A DNA stretch of 64,000 nt, from contig DATCYF010000018.1 in NCBI GenBank assembly GCA_036570425.1, positions 197,152 through 261,151 of the forward strand. The letters are read 5' to 3'. Positions within the stretch are counted from its first letter, which is position 1; each line of letters begins with the position of its first letter. Of the stretch, positions 1 through 9,489 are shown in pieces. The stretch comes from Rhizorhapis sp036570425. Lineage in GTDB: Bacteria; Pseudomonadota; Alphaproteobacteria; Sphingomonadales; Sphingomonadaceae. The position numbers were made by a program, and so were the translations under genes. The notes beneath the pieces were generated by a model. That model was not told where the DNA came from and ran no database searches. It saw only the letters and a program-made list of their open reading frames with translations.

Positions 1-661
1 CTTCAGGGGTGAATTGGGGATTGCCAGCCCACCCCACCAGCGACAAGCGGTGGAGGATATAAGGTTCCGTTTCGCTCGCCATCATGGGATCAAGGTGATG
101 GGTAGCGATAACTCGCTGGCGAAGCTGTTCAAGCGCAGGCGAGGCGCGCAATGTGTCACGGAATTCCGGCTGACCGAGCAAGAAGATCTGCAACAATGCA
201 TGACCGCCGAGCTGAAAATTCGAAAGCATGCGCAATTCTTCAAGGGCCGAAATCGGCAGGTTCTGCGCCTCATCCACAATCAACAGTGAACGACGGCCCG
301 AACGTGCCTGTTCATGGAGGAAGGATTCGATCCTTCCCAGCAACACAGCCTTGTCGGCACCTTCAGCCGGAACGCCAAATGCCTGCGCGGTCAGGCGGAG
401 CATGTCGTCACCCTCCACCTGTGTCGAAACGACCTTGACCGCTGTCAGCCTTGCCGGATCGACAGTCGCCATCAGATGACCCACCAGCGTCGTCTTTCCC
501 GCTCCGATATCGCCGGTGATAACGATAAAGCCCTCGCCCTGCGCCAGACCATAGCCCAGATAGGACATCGCCTTGCGGTGCGTCGCGCTTTCAAAATAGA
601 AATGCGGATCAGGCGTGAGCTGAAAAGGCCTTCCCGATAGTCCGTAAAATTGATCGTACAT
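1..661 (-). CDS. XrtA/PEP-CTERM system-associated ATPase (partial, runs off left edge)
   Basis: The first 220 codons of a minus-strand gene are present, starting at an ATG at 661-659; the rest lies left of the window. The protein begins MYDQFYGLSGRPFQLTPDPH, the usual opening of ExeA/GspA-like AAA ATPases of exosortase A loci (TIGR03015 type). A Walker A motif GDIGAGKTT is at residues 50-58, and a Walker B-like LLIVDEAQN lies about 85 residues later. The fold is P-loop ATPase; in this family it is thought to power or regulate assembly or export of the XrtA-associated exopolysaccharide. It sits 35 bp downstream of the barrel gene in the same direction, so it is probably in the same operon. Confidence 0.85.
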   Translation of the reverse strand, partial: MYDQFYGLSGRPFQLTPDPHFYFESATHRKAMSYLGYGLAQGEGFIVITGDIGAGKTTLVGHLMATVDPARLTAVKVVSTQVEGDDMLRLTAQAFGVPAEGADKAVLLGRIESFLHEQARSGRRSLLIVDEAQNLPISALEELRMLSNFQLGGHALLQIFLLGQPEFRDTLRASPALEQLRQRVIATHHLDPMMASETEPYILHRLSLVGWAGNPQFTPE

Positions 662-696
662 GCTCACTTCTCCGCGTTGGCTTGTCCGTTGATACA

Positions 697-2310
697 TCAG
701 AATTGGTAATGAAGACCTAATTGAGCGAAGGCCGACATGCTGCTGTCGAATCCCGGTGTGTCCATGCTGTCCACGCCCAAGGACGCCATGCCGCGCAGGC
801 GATTGGTGAAATCGCGATTATAGCTGGCGTAAGCACCCATGTTATAAACGTCGATCGTGCCAGCAACGCTGCTGTCGAAATAATTGGCGTAGACATTGGC
901 ATCGACGCCAGACTTCTCATCAAGGCGACGGCCCACAAACAGGTTCAAATAGTAATTTTCATCCCTGGCGCCATCCACGAAGGCGAATATGCCCGTTTCA
1001 GGCGCAATGAACGTGCGCCGCGAATAGCCAAGCGCCACCCCATAGTTCCAGAAACCCGAGCCACTCGTTAACTGCGCAGCGACGCCCCTGTGGCGGAAAT
1101 TGGCTGCACTGATGGATTGAAGCACATCATTGAAGCAAACGCCGCCTGACTGCGCACCGAATGCACAGCCGGTCAAATCGCCGCTGAAAGGATTTCTGGT
1201 CGCTATGAAACTGGTCGACAGGTCAGCGAGATTGTCGTTGAGCTGTCGCCCGAAGCTGCTGATGCCGTCATAAACCGCCATCTGGAACGAGGTGCGCGGA
1301 CTGGGCTGATAGCTGAAAGCGGCGGTATAGCTCATGGAGCCATAGCGGCGTCCGGCATGCACCTCCAGCGAAGTGCGACGGCTGGGCCGCCACATGACGC
1401 CTACATCCCAAATCAGACCATCCTGATCGTAGCTCAACCGGCGCGGCGAATCTTTATCGGTAACAAACCGGCCGTCATTGTCGATTACCGGATTTCCATC
1501 GACGTCAAGAAGCGCACTTCGCTGACCGATCTCGATATTTTCGTAGCCGACACCGCCAAGCAGTGCGACATTCGCGGAAACAGGGACAGTTATATCGGCG
1601 CGGGCATATTTGGCTTCATAACGCTGATCGAGCTGGCTGGCGTCCTCACGGTCATACCCCGCGCCCACCGACCAGCCGAACGGACGCCCCCCTGGCTGCA
1701 TTCCAACGGAAACGCTGGCGCTGTGCACCAGACTGTCATCATAGCCGCCAAGCTGCTGCGTTCCGGCTGGAATAGTTATATCAGTGTCATTCTCCAGCTT
1801 CGTGTAGCCAAGATGATAGGAAGCATTGACGCTGAGCTCACCTACATTCGTTGCCAGCGTGGGTCCGGCGTAAACGGAATAGACCTGGCTGACATTATCC
1901 CCGATCAGGACGCCATTCGCGCCGCCCAGGCCATCGCTGCGGGTACGGGTCGCTATCGCCCCGCCCTCCAGGCTCAACGCATCGCGAGCAAGGCTCACGC
2001 GGCCCTTGGCGAGGCCGCTTATCACATCCTGATCGGCCAGATCGTCGTTCCAGGAAAACTGATGTTCATAACGGACATTGACCTGCGCCTCGGCATTGCG
2101 GGTCCGGATGCTGCCATCAACGCCCGCGGCAGCGGAACTGTACGTCAGCACGTCATTGCTGCCGCCCTTCAGGTCAGCCACGACAACCTGGTCCAGTTCC
2201 AGATAGGGCCTTACTTCCACGCGCTTTTCCGCTCTCGCATGGGACGTGAGCCCGAAAAGAAGGAATAACGCGGCAACAGCAGCGCCTATATGGCGGAACA
2301 AGTCCATCAT
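697..2310 (-). CDS. PEP-CTERM system-associated outer membrane beta-barrel protein
   Basis: A 537-residue protein with an N-terminal signal peptide (hydrophobic residues about 9-22, cleavage near SHARA-E). The body is an alternating pattern typical of beta strands, and the chain ends LGLHYQF, the terminal aromatic that outer membrane barrels use for assembly. Size, composition and position fit the TIGR03016 family found with exosortase A and its polysaccharide genes, where it is assumed to act at the outer membrane in polysaccharide export. Its ATG overlaps the stop of the upstream tyrosine kinase in an ATGA tetranucleotide, which indicates translational coupling. The role is inferred from locus context; no enzymatic motif was seen. 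Confidence 0.8.
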   Translation of the reverse strand: MMDLFRHIGAAVAALFLLFGLTSHARAEKRVEVRPYLELDQVVVADLKGGSNDVLTYSSAAAGVDGSIRTRNAEAQVNVRYEHQFSWNDDLADQDVISGLAKGRVSLARDALSLEGGAIATRTRSDGLGGANGVLIGDNVSQVYSVYAGPTLATNVGELSVNASYHLGYTKLENDTDITIPAGTQQLGGYDDSLVHSASVSVGMQPGGRPFGWSVGAGYDREDASQLDQRYEAKYARADITVPVSANVALLGGVGYENIEIGQRSALLDVDGNPVIDNDGRFVTDKDSPRRLSYDQDGLIWDVGVMWRPSRRTSLEVHAGRRYGSMSYTAAFSYQPSPRTSFQMAVYDGISSFGRQLNDNLADLSTSFIATRNPFSGDLTGCAFGAQSGGVCFNDVLQSISAANFRHRGVAAQLTSGSGFWNYGVALGYSRRTFIAPETGIFAFVDGARDENYYLNLFVGRRLDEKSGVDANVYANYFDSSVAGTIDVYNMGAYASYNRDFTNRLRGMASLGVDSMDTPGFDSSMSAFAQLGLHYQF

Positions 2311-3203
2311 TCGGCTCCGTCGCCATAATAGGTGCCAAAATGGCGGCCCTCTGGCGAGAACTGCACGCCGTTCAACAACAACTGAATATGGTCGCAGGCG
2401 TGAAGCAGGCCCACTGCATCGCGCAGGGCATTTTCCGTCGTTTTATCAGCGCGGACCACCAACACTGCCTGACCGACATGGCTGGCCAGTGCGGAAGCAG
2501 GCGAAGCGGCAAGGACAGGTGGGGAATCGAAGATCACAATCCGTCCGGGATGCGGCGCCGTAAGGCTGTTCAGCACCGCTTGAGTCCGGGCCGAGGCGAG
2601 ATATTCCGTGTCCTCGTTGGTTGGTCTGCCCGCCGGGAGCACTGACAGCGTGGGGATGTCAGTGCGGATAATGCAATCGTCAACATGAACCGACGGATCG
2701 GCGAGCGCATCCATCAGGCCCGCGCCGCCGGAAAGCCCAAATGTGGACAATATGCTTGGCTTGGCAAAATCGGCGTCAACGAGCAGGACTTGAACATCCT
2801 TCTCCGCCGCCATGGAAAGCGCCAGGTTGATAGCGCAGAAGGTCTTGCCCTCGCCCGGATGCGCCGAGCAAACCAGAATGCGTTCGCCGCGCGAAAGTTT
2901 CTCGCCGTGCTTGCCTGTTGCGCCCAACAGCAATTGCCGCTTGATGATGCGGAACTCCTCTGAAACGCTGCTGACAGGGCTATCCGGAAGGATGAACCCC
3001 AGACCACGAAGGACATCACGATCAATCGGCTGCGCTGGCATGCCAGTGTCGGGGCCGTTCAGGCGACCCTGGACCTGATTATCGGTCGGGATCACAGGTG
3101 ACGCCTGCGTTTCCTTTCCGCGCAAGACCGCATTGAAATCATAGATTTCCGCCGCACGTTCCAGAAGAGATCCGGTAGCTTTTCTCGGACTATGCTGATT
3201 CAT
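2307..3203 (-). CDS. XrtA-associated tyrosine autokinase (BY-kinase)
   Basis: A 298-residue cytoplasmic bacterial tyrosine kinase of the Wzc-C/CpsD class, here separate from its membrane activator. It shows Walker A SAHPGEGKT at residues 113-121, Walker A' LLVDADFAKP at 140-149, and Walker B RIVIFDSPP at 221-229, the three BY-kinase signatures. The C-terminal tyrosine cluster is short: only the YY pair in FGTYYGDGAE. The family controls polymer length and export by phosphorylating its own tail while bound to the chain-length protein, which is the next gene upstream (3216-4730). It is coupled to the barrel gene through ATGA. Match to the TIGR03018 type is by motif and locus. Confidence 0.88.
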   Translation of the reverse strand: MNQHSPRKATGSLLERAAEIYDFNAVLRGKETQASPVIPTDNQVQGRLNGPDTGMPAQPIDRDVLRGLGFILPDSPVSSVSEEFRIIKRQLLLGATGKHGEKLSRGERILVCSAHPGEGKTFCAINLALSMAAEKDVQVLLVDADFAKPSILSTFGLSGGAGLMDALADPSVHVDDCIIRTDIPTLSVLPAGRPTNEDTEYLASARTQAVLNSLTAPHPGRIVIFDSPPVLAASPASALASHVGQAVLVVRADKTTENALRDAVGLLHACDHIQLLLNGVQFSPEGRHFGTYYGDGAE

Positions 3204-3215
3204 TTTCTTGTCCCC

Positions 3216-4730
3216 TCAAGCCACCATGCCGCGCTGAATGAATTCGACCAGCACAAGCACAAGAAAAACCCCCGCCAGCGCGCCCCCAGCGCCTGCGAAC
3301 AGACGCAATTTCCTTCGCCGCAGCTCCTTCTGGGGAGCAGTCACGATTTCGCTGATCGCCCCGATGACCGGAAGCCCAGTTGCGCGTTCCAGCCGCGTAG
3401 CGGTGGAGTAAGTGGTGCGAAGCTGGCTCTTGGCGAATGCCGCGCCTACGCCTCCTCCAACGCCAACCACCAGCACCGCCAGCAGCAAAAGCGGCCGATT
3501 GGGAGCGGCAGGCACGCGAGGGCTGCTGGGCGGATCGATGACGCGGAACTTGATAGCATCAGTCTCGCTCTGCACATCGCCGCGCAGGCGGACATCGTCG
3601 CGATCGGCCAGCAGCTTGTCATACTGGTCTTTCAGCACCTCATAATTGCGGCTGAGCTGTGCCTGTTCGGATACAATGCCGGGATCGCTTGTCTGCGTGG
3701 ATGTCAGGCGAGCGAGATCGGATGCGAGTTGCGCCTTCCGGGCTGAGAGCGCCGCAACCATTGCCTGCTTCTCCGCCTGCATGCTGCGGATAGAGATATA
3801 GGCGGGATTGGGTGTGCTACCGCCAGAGCCGGCGGTGCCCATGGATTTGAGATTGGCGATCTGCCGCTTCAACGCGATCACATCAGGGTGACTGTCAGTC
3901 CACCCTCGCGCTTGTGCGCCCGCCAGTTCCGCCTGGGCCGAGGCATAAGGGTTTCCTCCGCCATTGACGCCCGGCATCGCAAGGCTCGAAGGCGTCGATG
4001 CAAGTTGACCATTCATCGCCGCAAGGGCGCTCCGCGCCTGCACAAGCTGCGATTCAATATCATTCATTTCCTGGCGAGCGGCGTCCATACGCTCACTGAC
4101 GGAACCCGTGCCCGGAAGCTGCCCCAGATATTGCTGTTCAAAGTCCAGACGCTTCTGTTCAGCCGCGCGGAGCTGTTTTTCGCGCTCGGCCAGCTGAGCG
4201 TCGAGAAATTCTAGCGTCTGCCGGGTCTCGTGCCGGTCGCCCGCCATATTCTCTTCGACAAAAATGTCGATCAGCTTCTGTACGACGGCAGTTGCCATCT
4301 TGGCGTTGGCGGCATCGGACATACCCGTGTCAGACGACGTGGCCGTGATTTTGAAGAGGTTGTCGCGTTGCGCTACGATCTTGATATTTTCTTGCAGCAT
4401 GTCGACCTTCGCCGCCAACTCGCGTGGACTGGAGACGCTAAGGCTGAGATCCGTGCCGCGCACGACCTTTTCCAGATTGACGGTCGACGTCAGCGTTTGC
4501 TGAATACGATCAATGTCTTTCTGCTGCTCTGAAGGCGTAATGCCGATCTTGCCCGGCAGGATTGATTGCATCTGCACGAAGATGCGAGCGCTCGATTCAT
4601 AGCTGTTGGGAATCAGCGCCACGACAAGCCAACCGATAAGGCATATTCCCCAGGCAACAGCCAGAGCCAGCCAGCGGCGGTTCCACACGCTATGCAGGGC
4701 GATCAGGATCTCGTCATAGATGTTGTTCAT
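3216..4730 (-). CDS. XrtA system polysaccharide chain-length determinant (Wzz/GumC-like)
   Basis: A 504-residue inner membrane protein with the layout of polysaccharide co-polymerases: a transmembrane helix at about 20-40, a long periplasmic region rich in predicted coiled coil (about 150-240 and 315-390), and two further hydrophobic segments near 421-440 and 478-500. A PxxP-like stretch (DPPSSPRVPAAPNRP) precedes the second membrane segment, as in Wzz proteins. It would set polymer length and act as membrane partner of the separate tyrosine kinase downstream (12 bp gap). The length and helix pattern match the TIGR03007 family of exosortase A loci. Confidence 0.88.
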   Translation of the reverse strand: MNNIYDEILIALHSVWNRRWLALAVAWGICLIGWLVVALIPNSYESSARIFVQMQSILPGKIGITPSEQQKDIDRIQQTLTSTVNLEKVVRGTDLSLSVSSPRELAAKVDMLQENIKIVAQRDNLFKITATSSDTGMSDAANAKMATAVVQKLIDIFVEENMAGDRHETRQTLEFLDAQLAEREKQLRAAEQKRLDFEQQYLGQLPGTGSVSERMDAARQEMNDIESQLVQARSALAAMNGQLASTPSSLAMPGVNGGGNPYASAQAELAGAQARGWTDSHPDVIALKRQIANLKSMGTAGSGGSTPNPAYISIRSMQAEKQAMVAALSARKAQLASDLARLTSTQTSDPGIVSEQAQLSRNYEVLKDQYDKLLADRDDVRLRGDVQSETDAIKFRVIDPPSSPRVPAAPNRPLLLLAVLVVGVGGGVGAAFAKSQLRTTYSTATRLERATGLPVIGAISEIVTAPQKELRRRKLRLFAGAGGALAGVFLVLVLVEFIQRGMVA

Positions 4731-4771
4731 AAGGCCTTCAAAATCCTGTCATCATGTCCAGCGTTAATGTC

Positions 4772-5416
4772 TTAAAACATGCTCTCCGGAATGATGATGA
4801 CGTCGCCAGGCTCCAGCCGGACATTCGCCTTGCTTTCGCCCTTCTTCAGCAGGTCCGCGATACGCAGGGCATATTCGGTCTGTTTCCCCGTCGCCTTGTT
4901 GAAGCGGACCAGGCGAGCCTTGTTGCCCGCCGCATATTCGGAAAGCCCGCCAACCGAGATCATTGCATCGAGCAGCGTCATGTTGGCGCGATAAGGAAGA
5001 GACGCCGGCTTTTCGGTCGCACCGACAATGCGAACCTGCTGCGAAAAGGTGCCAGCAAAATTATTGACGATGACCGAGACGATCGGCTGCTGAATATACT
5101 GTGACAGTTGCCGCTTGATGTCCTCAGCCAGGATCGAGGGCGTCTTCCCCACGGCCGTCATGTCAGTGATCAGCGGCGTGGTGATCCGGCCGTCAGGCCG
5201 TACCTGGACCTTCGCGCCCAGTTCCGGATTGCGCCATACAAAGATAGTGAGTTCATCGAGCGGCCCGATGATATATTCCTCCCCGGGCCCTTGCTCGGTC
5301 GAAACGAAGGAAGCGGGCGGCAACTGAGGGCCGTTGGCGGCCGACGAGCAGCCGGTCAATGCAGTGGCGGCCAGGCCCATGATCAGGAACAACCGGGATT
5401 TCGGCGCAAAACGCAT
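4772..5416 (-). CDS. XrtA/PEP-CTERM polysaccharide export lipoprotein (Wza-like)
   Basis: A 214-residue lipoprotein: a basic start, a hydrophobic segment, and lipobox LTGC with the lipidated Cys at residue 23. The mature part has the Poly_export/SLBB arrangement, recognisable in GPGEEYIIGPLDELTIFVWRNPEL and the later VRPDGRITTPL, and ends in a short SLBB-like domain. Proteins of this class form the outer membrane and periplasmic export channel for the polymer. It is the first gene after a 195 bp gap, so a promoter for the export genes probably lies between 5417 and 5611. An AGAGGTGA ribosome-binding site precedes the ATG. Confidence 0.87.
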   Translation of the reverse strand: MRFAPKSRLFLIMGLAATALTGCSSAANGPQLPPASFVSTEQGPGEEYIIGPLDELTIFVWRNPELGAKVQVRPDGRITTPLITDMTAVGKTPSILAEDIKRQLSQYIQQPIVSVIVNNFAGTFSQQVRIVGATEKPASLPYRANMTLLDAMISVGGLSEYAAGNKARLVRFNKATGKQTEYALRIADLLKKGESKANVRLEPGDVIIIPESMF

Positions 5417-5611
5417 GATAAGTCACCTCTAAGTGCCTGCACGCGCGGAACCGCCGTAAGCCAATGGGCAAGACAATCCGCGCAGGATCAGCCTTGCTAT
5501 GCAATGAAAGGGTGAAGATTAGGTTAGGATTGAATTCTGGAGATGGATTGACGGCGATCGGTGGTTATCAACGGGAAAACCACATTTTCGCAAAGGTCGG
5601 ATTCCAATAGC
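5417..5611. other. 195 bp gap inside the minus-strand XrtA arm
   Basis: No open frame of note. It separates the PLP decarboxylase stop from the export lipoprotein start and is the only substantial gap in the minus arm, so it may carry a second promoter. A small inverted repeat, GTGGTT (5561-5566) with AACCAC (5578-5583), lies just after the decarboxylase stop. I could not read a convincing -35/-10 pair. Confidence 0.4.
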
Positions 5612-6844
5612 CTACTCCACCAGCATCTCCAGCGCCGGTGCATGGCCGAGGAAAGCCGAGGGACTGGCGCTTGCACCGTAAGCGCCAGCAAGGAAGATAG
5701 CGACGACGTCGCCGGGTCCGGCTTCGGGAAGCGCCACCTTTTCTGCCAAACGGTCGATGGGAGTACAAAGGCAGCCAACAATAGTAATCGGCTCATTGGC
5801 GATCGGGGCACCGAATTTGTTCGCAATGGCTACCGGATAGTTCCGCCGGATCACTGTGCCGAAATTGCCGCTGGCTGCAAGCTGGTGGTGAAGGCCGCCA
5901 TCGACGATCACGAATGTTTCGCCCTGGCTGACTTTCCGGTCCACAATGCGGGTCAGGTAAACGCCTGCCTCGCCCACGAGCCAGCGGCCGAGTTCAATGG
6001 CGAATTCGCTTGCCTGCAATATAGATGGCCGCTGCTCCAGTGCTTCATGGAGCGCCGCACCGACTTTTTCGATGTCCAACGACATGTCGCCCGGAAAATA
6101 GGGAATACCGAAGCCACCGCCCAGATTAACGAGCGGCGGGCGAGCGTCTGCTTCCTCGGCCAATCGTGCGGCAAGCCCCAGCGTCGCACGCTGAGCATCA
6201 ATAATGGCGTCGGCGTCCAGAGTCTGCGATCCGGCAAAAATGTGAAACCCACGCCAATCGGCACCGGCCGCGATCACATGGCGAACCAGGGATGCCGCCC
6301 GCTCTGCGTCAATTCCGAAGGGCTTGGCCCCGCCGCCCATGCGCATACCCGAACCGCGAAGATCAAAATCAGGATTGACGCGGACGGCCAGACGCGGAGT
6401 CTTTCCCAGCTTTTCCGCCAGAGCAAGCGCACGATCCGCTTCTCCTTCCGATTCGAGATTCACCGTGACGCCGACTGAAATGGCGGCTTCCAGCTCTTCA
6501 TTACGCTTGCCTGGCCCGGCGAAGCTGATCCGATCCGGCGACACGCCGGCTTGCAAGGCCAAGTCCAGCTCACCCCCTGAGGCAATATCAAAGCCGTCGG
6601 TAAGTCTCGCCATTCTTTCTAGCAAGGGTCCGTAGGAATTGGCTTTCATCGCATAATGCAGCGATACGGCTTTCGGCATGACGGCGCGAAAACGAGCGAC
6701 CTGCGCCTTTACGATGTTGAGATCATAAACAAACAGAGGTGTGTCCCCTGCTTCGTCGATCAAAGACGCAGCGCCACATCCACCGATCAGCAGCATGCCC
6801 TCTTCACCTTCAAACGAAGGAGGTATGGGTCCCATCGGTTTCAT
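5612..6844 (-). CDS. PLP-dependent decarboxylase, exosortase A-associated
   Basis: A 410-residue fold type III (alanine racemase/ODC-like) PLP enzyme. Lys67 in HYAMKANS is the Schiff-base lysine, GGGFGIPY at 242-249 is the phosphate-binding loop, and GCLCTPID at 357-364 supplies the active-site Cys and Asp that complete the dimer-interface site in diaminopimelate/ornithine decarboxylases. Locus-specific members (TIGR03099) are predicted to decarboxylate an amino acid to a building block for the XrtA-associated polymer; the substrate is unknown. It follows the acyl-CoA ligase with an ATGA overlap, so the two are translationally coupled. It is unlikely to be the biosynthetic LysA given that context. 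Confidence 0.87.
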   Translation of the reverse strand: MKPMGPIPPSFEGEEGMLLIGGCGAASLIDEAGDTPLFVYDLNIVKAQVARFRAVMPKAVSLHYAMKANSYGPLLERMARLTDGFDIASGGELDLALQAGVSPDRISFAGPGKRNEELEAAISVGVTVNLESEGEADRALALAEKLGKTPRLAVRVNPDFDLRGSGMRMGGGAKPFGIDAERAASLVRHVIAAGADWRGFHIFAGSQTLDADAIIDAQRATLGLAARLAEEADARPPLVNLGGGFGIPYFPGDMSLDIEKVGAALHEALEQRPSILQASEFAIELGRWLVGEAGVYLTRIVDRKVSQGETFVIVDGGLHHQLAASGNFGTVIRRNYPVAIANKFGAPIANEPITIVGCLCTPIDRLAEKVALPEAGPGDVVAIFLAGAYGASASPSAFLGHAPALEMLVE

Positions 6845-8400
6845 GGCGTGAAATCCCGCGCCAACTGCACCCGATCAATCTTGCCATTGGGATTCCGGGG
6901 AAAGTCATCAACGAAGCGGATATATTTGGGCTGCATGAAGTTAGGCAGTTCGGTCCGCAAATATTCCTTCAGCATATGTTCCGCCTCCGCCCTGTCCAGA
7001 TCGCCGTGTCGTCTTAGCAATAGGCAGATGGCCGCGCCAAGACGTTCGTCGGGAATGCCCAGTGCCACGGCTTCCGATATTCCTGAACACTGAACTGCAA
7101 CATCTTCTATCTCCGTTGGGCTTATGCGGTTGCCTGCACTCTTGATCATCGAGTCCTCGCGCCCGACGAAATAGAGCAGCCCTTCCGCGTCGCGGCGAAC
7201 CGTGTCACCCGACCAAACCGCCACGCCACCATATCGGGAGGACAGCGGAGCGGGACGGAAGCGCTGCGCGGTTCGCTCCGGATCGCGCCAATAGCCTTGC
7301 GCCACCAACGGGCCAGCATGAACCAGTTCCCCCGGTTCGTCGTCCGCCGCAGGGCTGCCATCAGGGCGCATGACAAGGATTTCGGCGAAAGGAATGGCCG
7401 TTCCCATGCTGTCTGGATGACTGTCGACCAGCGAGGGTTCGAGATATGTTGAGCGAAAGGCTTCAGTCAGACCGTACATGGGATACAGATCTGCCCCCGG
7501 AAACAGATTGCGCAATCGAGTCACGAGGGGGCGTGTAAGCGCTCCTCCGCTATTTGTAAGGCGTTTCAATCTTGCAGCGGTTTCCGGCGGCCAATCATGC
7601 TCCGTCAGTTGAATCCAGAGCGGAGGAACCCCTGCCAGTGTCGTGACCGCATATTTCTCCACCGCCCGCATGACATCCCGTGGCGTCAGATAATCAAGCG
7701 GCACAGCGCACCCGCCAGCAGCCCAGATCGACAGCAGTTGATTCTGCCCGTAGTCAAAGCTGAGCGGCAGAACGCAAAGGGTGCGGTCCTCCGGCGTGAG
7801 GCGAAGATAATGCGCGACCGAAATCGCCCCGAGCCAGAGATTGGCATGGTTCAGCATAACCCCCTTTGGCCGCCCGGTTGAACCGCTGGTGTAGAGGATT
7901 GAAGCCAGATCAGCAGGCTCCGCACTTGAAGGTGGCAACACAACTGTTAGCGCGTCCATGGCTGCTTCAGCCTCCCCCTCCGCCACAAGATCGCAGCCTT
8001 CGGGGACGTTGCCGGACTCTAATGTGTCGAGCCGGGCCTTCGTACCTACCAGCAACACGGCGCCGCTGTCCGTCAGTATATAAGCAACCTGCGCGTGCTT
8101 GAGCAGCGGATTTACCGGCACATGAACAAAGCCGGCCCGCGCGCAAGCGAGCGGCATCAGGCAAGCGAGTCTGGTCTTTCCCATCCAGCTTGCCACGCGT
8201 GCGCCCGGTTCCTGGACTACGGACCTCAGCCACGCCGCGAGTTGACCCACCGACGCATCCAGCATGGCGTAAGTCAGCGTGCCGAAACGTCCTTCAAGAG
8301 CGGGTGCTTCGCCTGTCCCTTTCCGGCACAAGTGGTCTATGGGACATGGTTCTGAATCCAGTAACCCTGTGCTGAGCTTTTTGTTATATGCCTCGGTCAT
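6841..8400 (-). CDS. Acyl-CoA ligase (AMP-forming), exosortase A-associated
   Basis: A 519-residue adenylate-forming enzyme. The P-loop-like motif YTSGSTGRPKG is at about 170-180, an adenine-binding MYGLTEA occurs mid-protein, and the catalytic Lys of PNGKID is near residue 507. It would activate a carboxylic acid with ATP, passing it to CoA or to the acyl carrier protein encoded at 9490-9759 (TIGR03098-type locus). The start is uncertain: ATG at 8400 gives an N-terminus consistent with the family, while an in-frame TTG at 8430 would overlap the divergent gene. Neither has a clear ribosome-binding site. It is coupled to the decarboxylase by ATGA. Confidence 0.86.
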   Translation of the reverse strand: MTEAYNKKLSTGLLDSEPCPIDHLCRKGTGEAPALEGRFGTLTYAMLDASVGQLAAWLRSVVQEPGARVASWMGKTRLACLMPLACARAGFVHVPVNPLLKHAQVAYILTDSGAVLLVGTKARLDTLESGNVPEGCDLVAEGEAEAAMDALTVVLPPSSAEPADLASILYTSGSTGRPKGVMLNHANLWLGAISVAHYLRLTPEDRTLCVLPLSFDYGQNQLLSIWAAGGCAVPLDYLTPRDVMRAVEKYAVTTLAGVPPLWIQLTEHDWPPETAARLKRLTNSGGALTRPLVTRLRNLFPGADLYPMYGLTEAFRSTYLEPSLVDSHPDSMGTAIPFAEILVMRPDGSPAADDEPGELVHAGPLVAQGYWRDPERTAQRFRPAPLSSRYGGVAVWSGDTVRRDAEGLLYFVGREDSMIKSAGNRISPTEIEDVAVQCSGISEAVALGIPDERLGAAICLLLRRHGDLDRAEAEHMLKEYLRTELPNFMQPKYIRFVDDFPRNPNGKIDRVQLARDFTP

Positions 8401-8419
8401 TAAAAAGGGAGATAGCGAA

Positions 8420-9451
8420 TTGTGGGTCAAGGGGGAATATCATGACAATTTCGCTGATGTCCGCAAGGTCTCCCGGGACAATCTGAGCCGCGAAAAGCAG
8501 CCTCGTCTATTCGATAGAACGGATTGGCTGGAAAAGCTCTACGAGCACTGCCTTTCCGGCTATCCTCCGCTGTTCCTGCGCGCGCGCGCGGAAGGCGCTG
8601 AGGCGTGGCTGTTCCTCTATCACAAGAAGCCCGGCGAATATCATGCGCTGGCCAATTGGTATAGTTTCACCTTCAGCCCGATTTTCTCCGCCAATTCGGA
8701 AGAAAGAACCCGCCTGGCGCTGTTGAGGGCAATAGCACGCCGGTTGCGTGGACGAGCCACGCATATTTCCCTCCGCCCGGTCCCGGACGAAAATGGATCG
8801 ATCGACCTGCTGACCAGAGCGTTTCGCTCGGCAGGCTGGGCAGTCTTCGCAAGGGCGGTGGATCACAACCATTTTCTTGATGTGGGTGAACGCGATTTCG
8901 ATAGCTATTGGGATGCCCGGCCGGGCGCTCTGCGCAGCACTGTTGACCGCAAAATGGCAAAATTTCCTGTCGACCTGGAAATTCATGACCGCTTTTCCCC
9001 GGCCATCTGGAAAGATTATGAAGCCGTCTATGAAAATAGCTGGAAGCCGGAAGAAGGCAGCTTGTCCTTCCTTCGCGCTATCGCCGAGCAGGAGGGCGAG
9101 GCCGGCCATCTGCGCATGGGCATTGCCCGGAGCGACGGGCTGGCGGTGGCGGCGCAACTCTGGACAGTGGAAAACGGTGTCGCGCTCATCCACAAACTGG
9201 CCCATCGGGAGGATGCCGGGGCCGGATCGCCCGGAACTCTGCTCAGCCATGCGATGTTCAGGCATGTAATCGACACTGACAAGGTTACCCGGATCGACTT
9301 CGGCACTGGCGATGATGCCTATAAAAGAGACTGGATGGAGAGTGTACGGCCGCTGTACCAGATCGACTTTTATAACTTGCGGCGGCCCGCAAGCTGGCTC
9401 CCCGCGGCCAAGGCCTTCATTTCCGGCCTTGTCCGCGCTCGCAAGACATAA
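8420..9451 (+). CDS. FemAB/BioF2-like GNAT acyltransferase of the XrtA locus
   Basis: About 343 residues. The C-terminal half has the BioF2/FemAB acetyltransferase pattern (RSTVDRKMAKF, then WTVENGVALIHKLAH and RIDFGTGDDAYKRDWM), resembling proteins of exopolysaccharide loci that transfer an acyl or aminoacyl group. The frame is open upstream but runs into the divergent ligase; I chose TTG at 8420 because AAGGGAG lies 8 nt before it. GTG at 8426 is the alternative. It heads a plus-strand group with the acyl carrier protein and two hydrolases, suggesting transfer of an activated acyl group to the polymer or an anchor. The exact reaction is unknown. Confidence 0.72.
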   Translation: MWVKGEYHDNFADVRKVSRDNLSREKQPRLFDRTDWLEKLYEHCLSGYPPLFLRARAEGAEAWLFLYHKKPGEYHALANWYSFTFSPIFSANSEERTRLALLRAIARRLRGRATHISLRPVPDENGSIDLLTRAFRSAGWAVFARAVDHNHFLDVGERDFDSYWDARPGALRSTVDRKMAKFPVDLEIHDRFSPAIWKDYEAVYENSWKPEEGSLSFLRAIAEQEGEAGHLRMGIARSDGLAVAAQLWTVENGVALIHKLAHREDAGAGSPGTLLSHAMFRHVIDTDKVTRIDFGTGDDAYKRDWMESVRPLYQIDFYNLRRPASWLPAAKAFISGLVRARKT

Positions 9452-9489
9452 TAGGGAAGCGCGGCTTGGCGGATCAGCTTGGGGGTTGC

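Noticed and set aside
1357..2268. 303-residue plus-strand open frame
   Set aside because: It lies entirely antisense to the outer membrane barrel gene, has no ribosome-binding site or protein-like motif, and reflects GC-rich codon bias.
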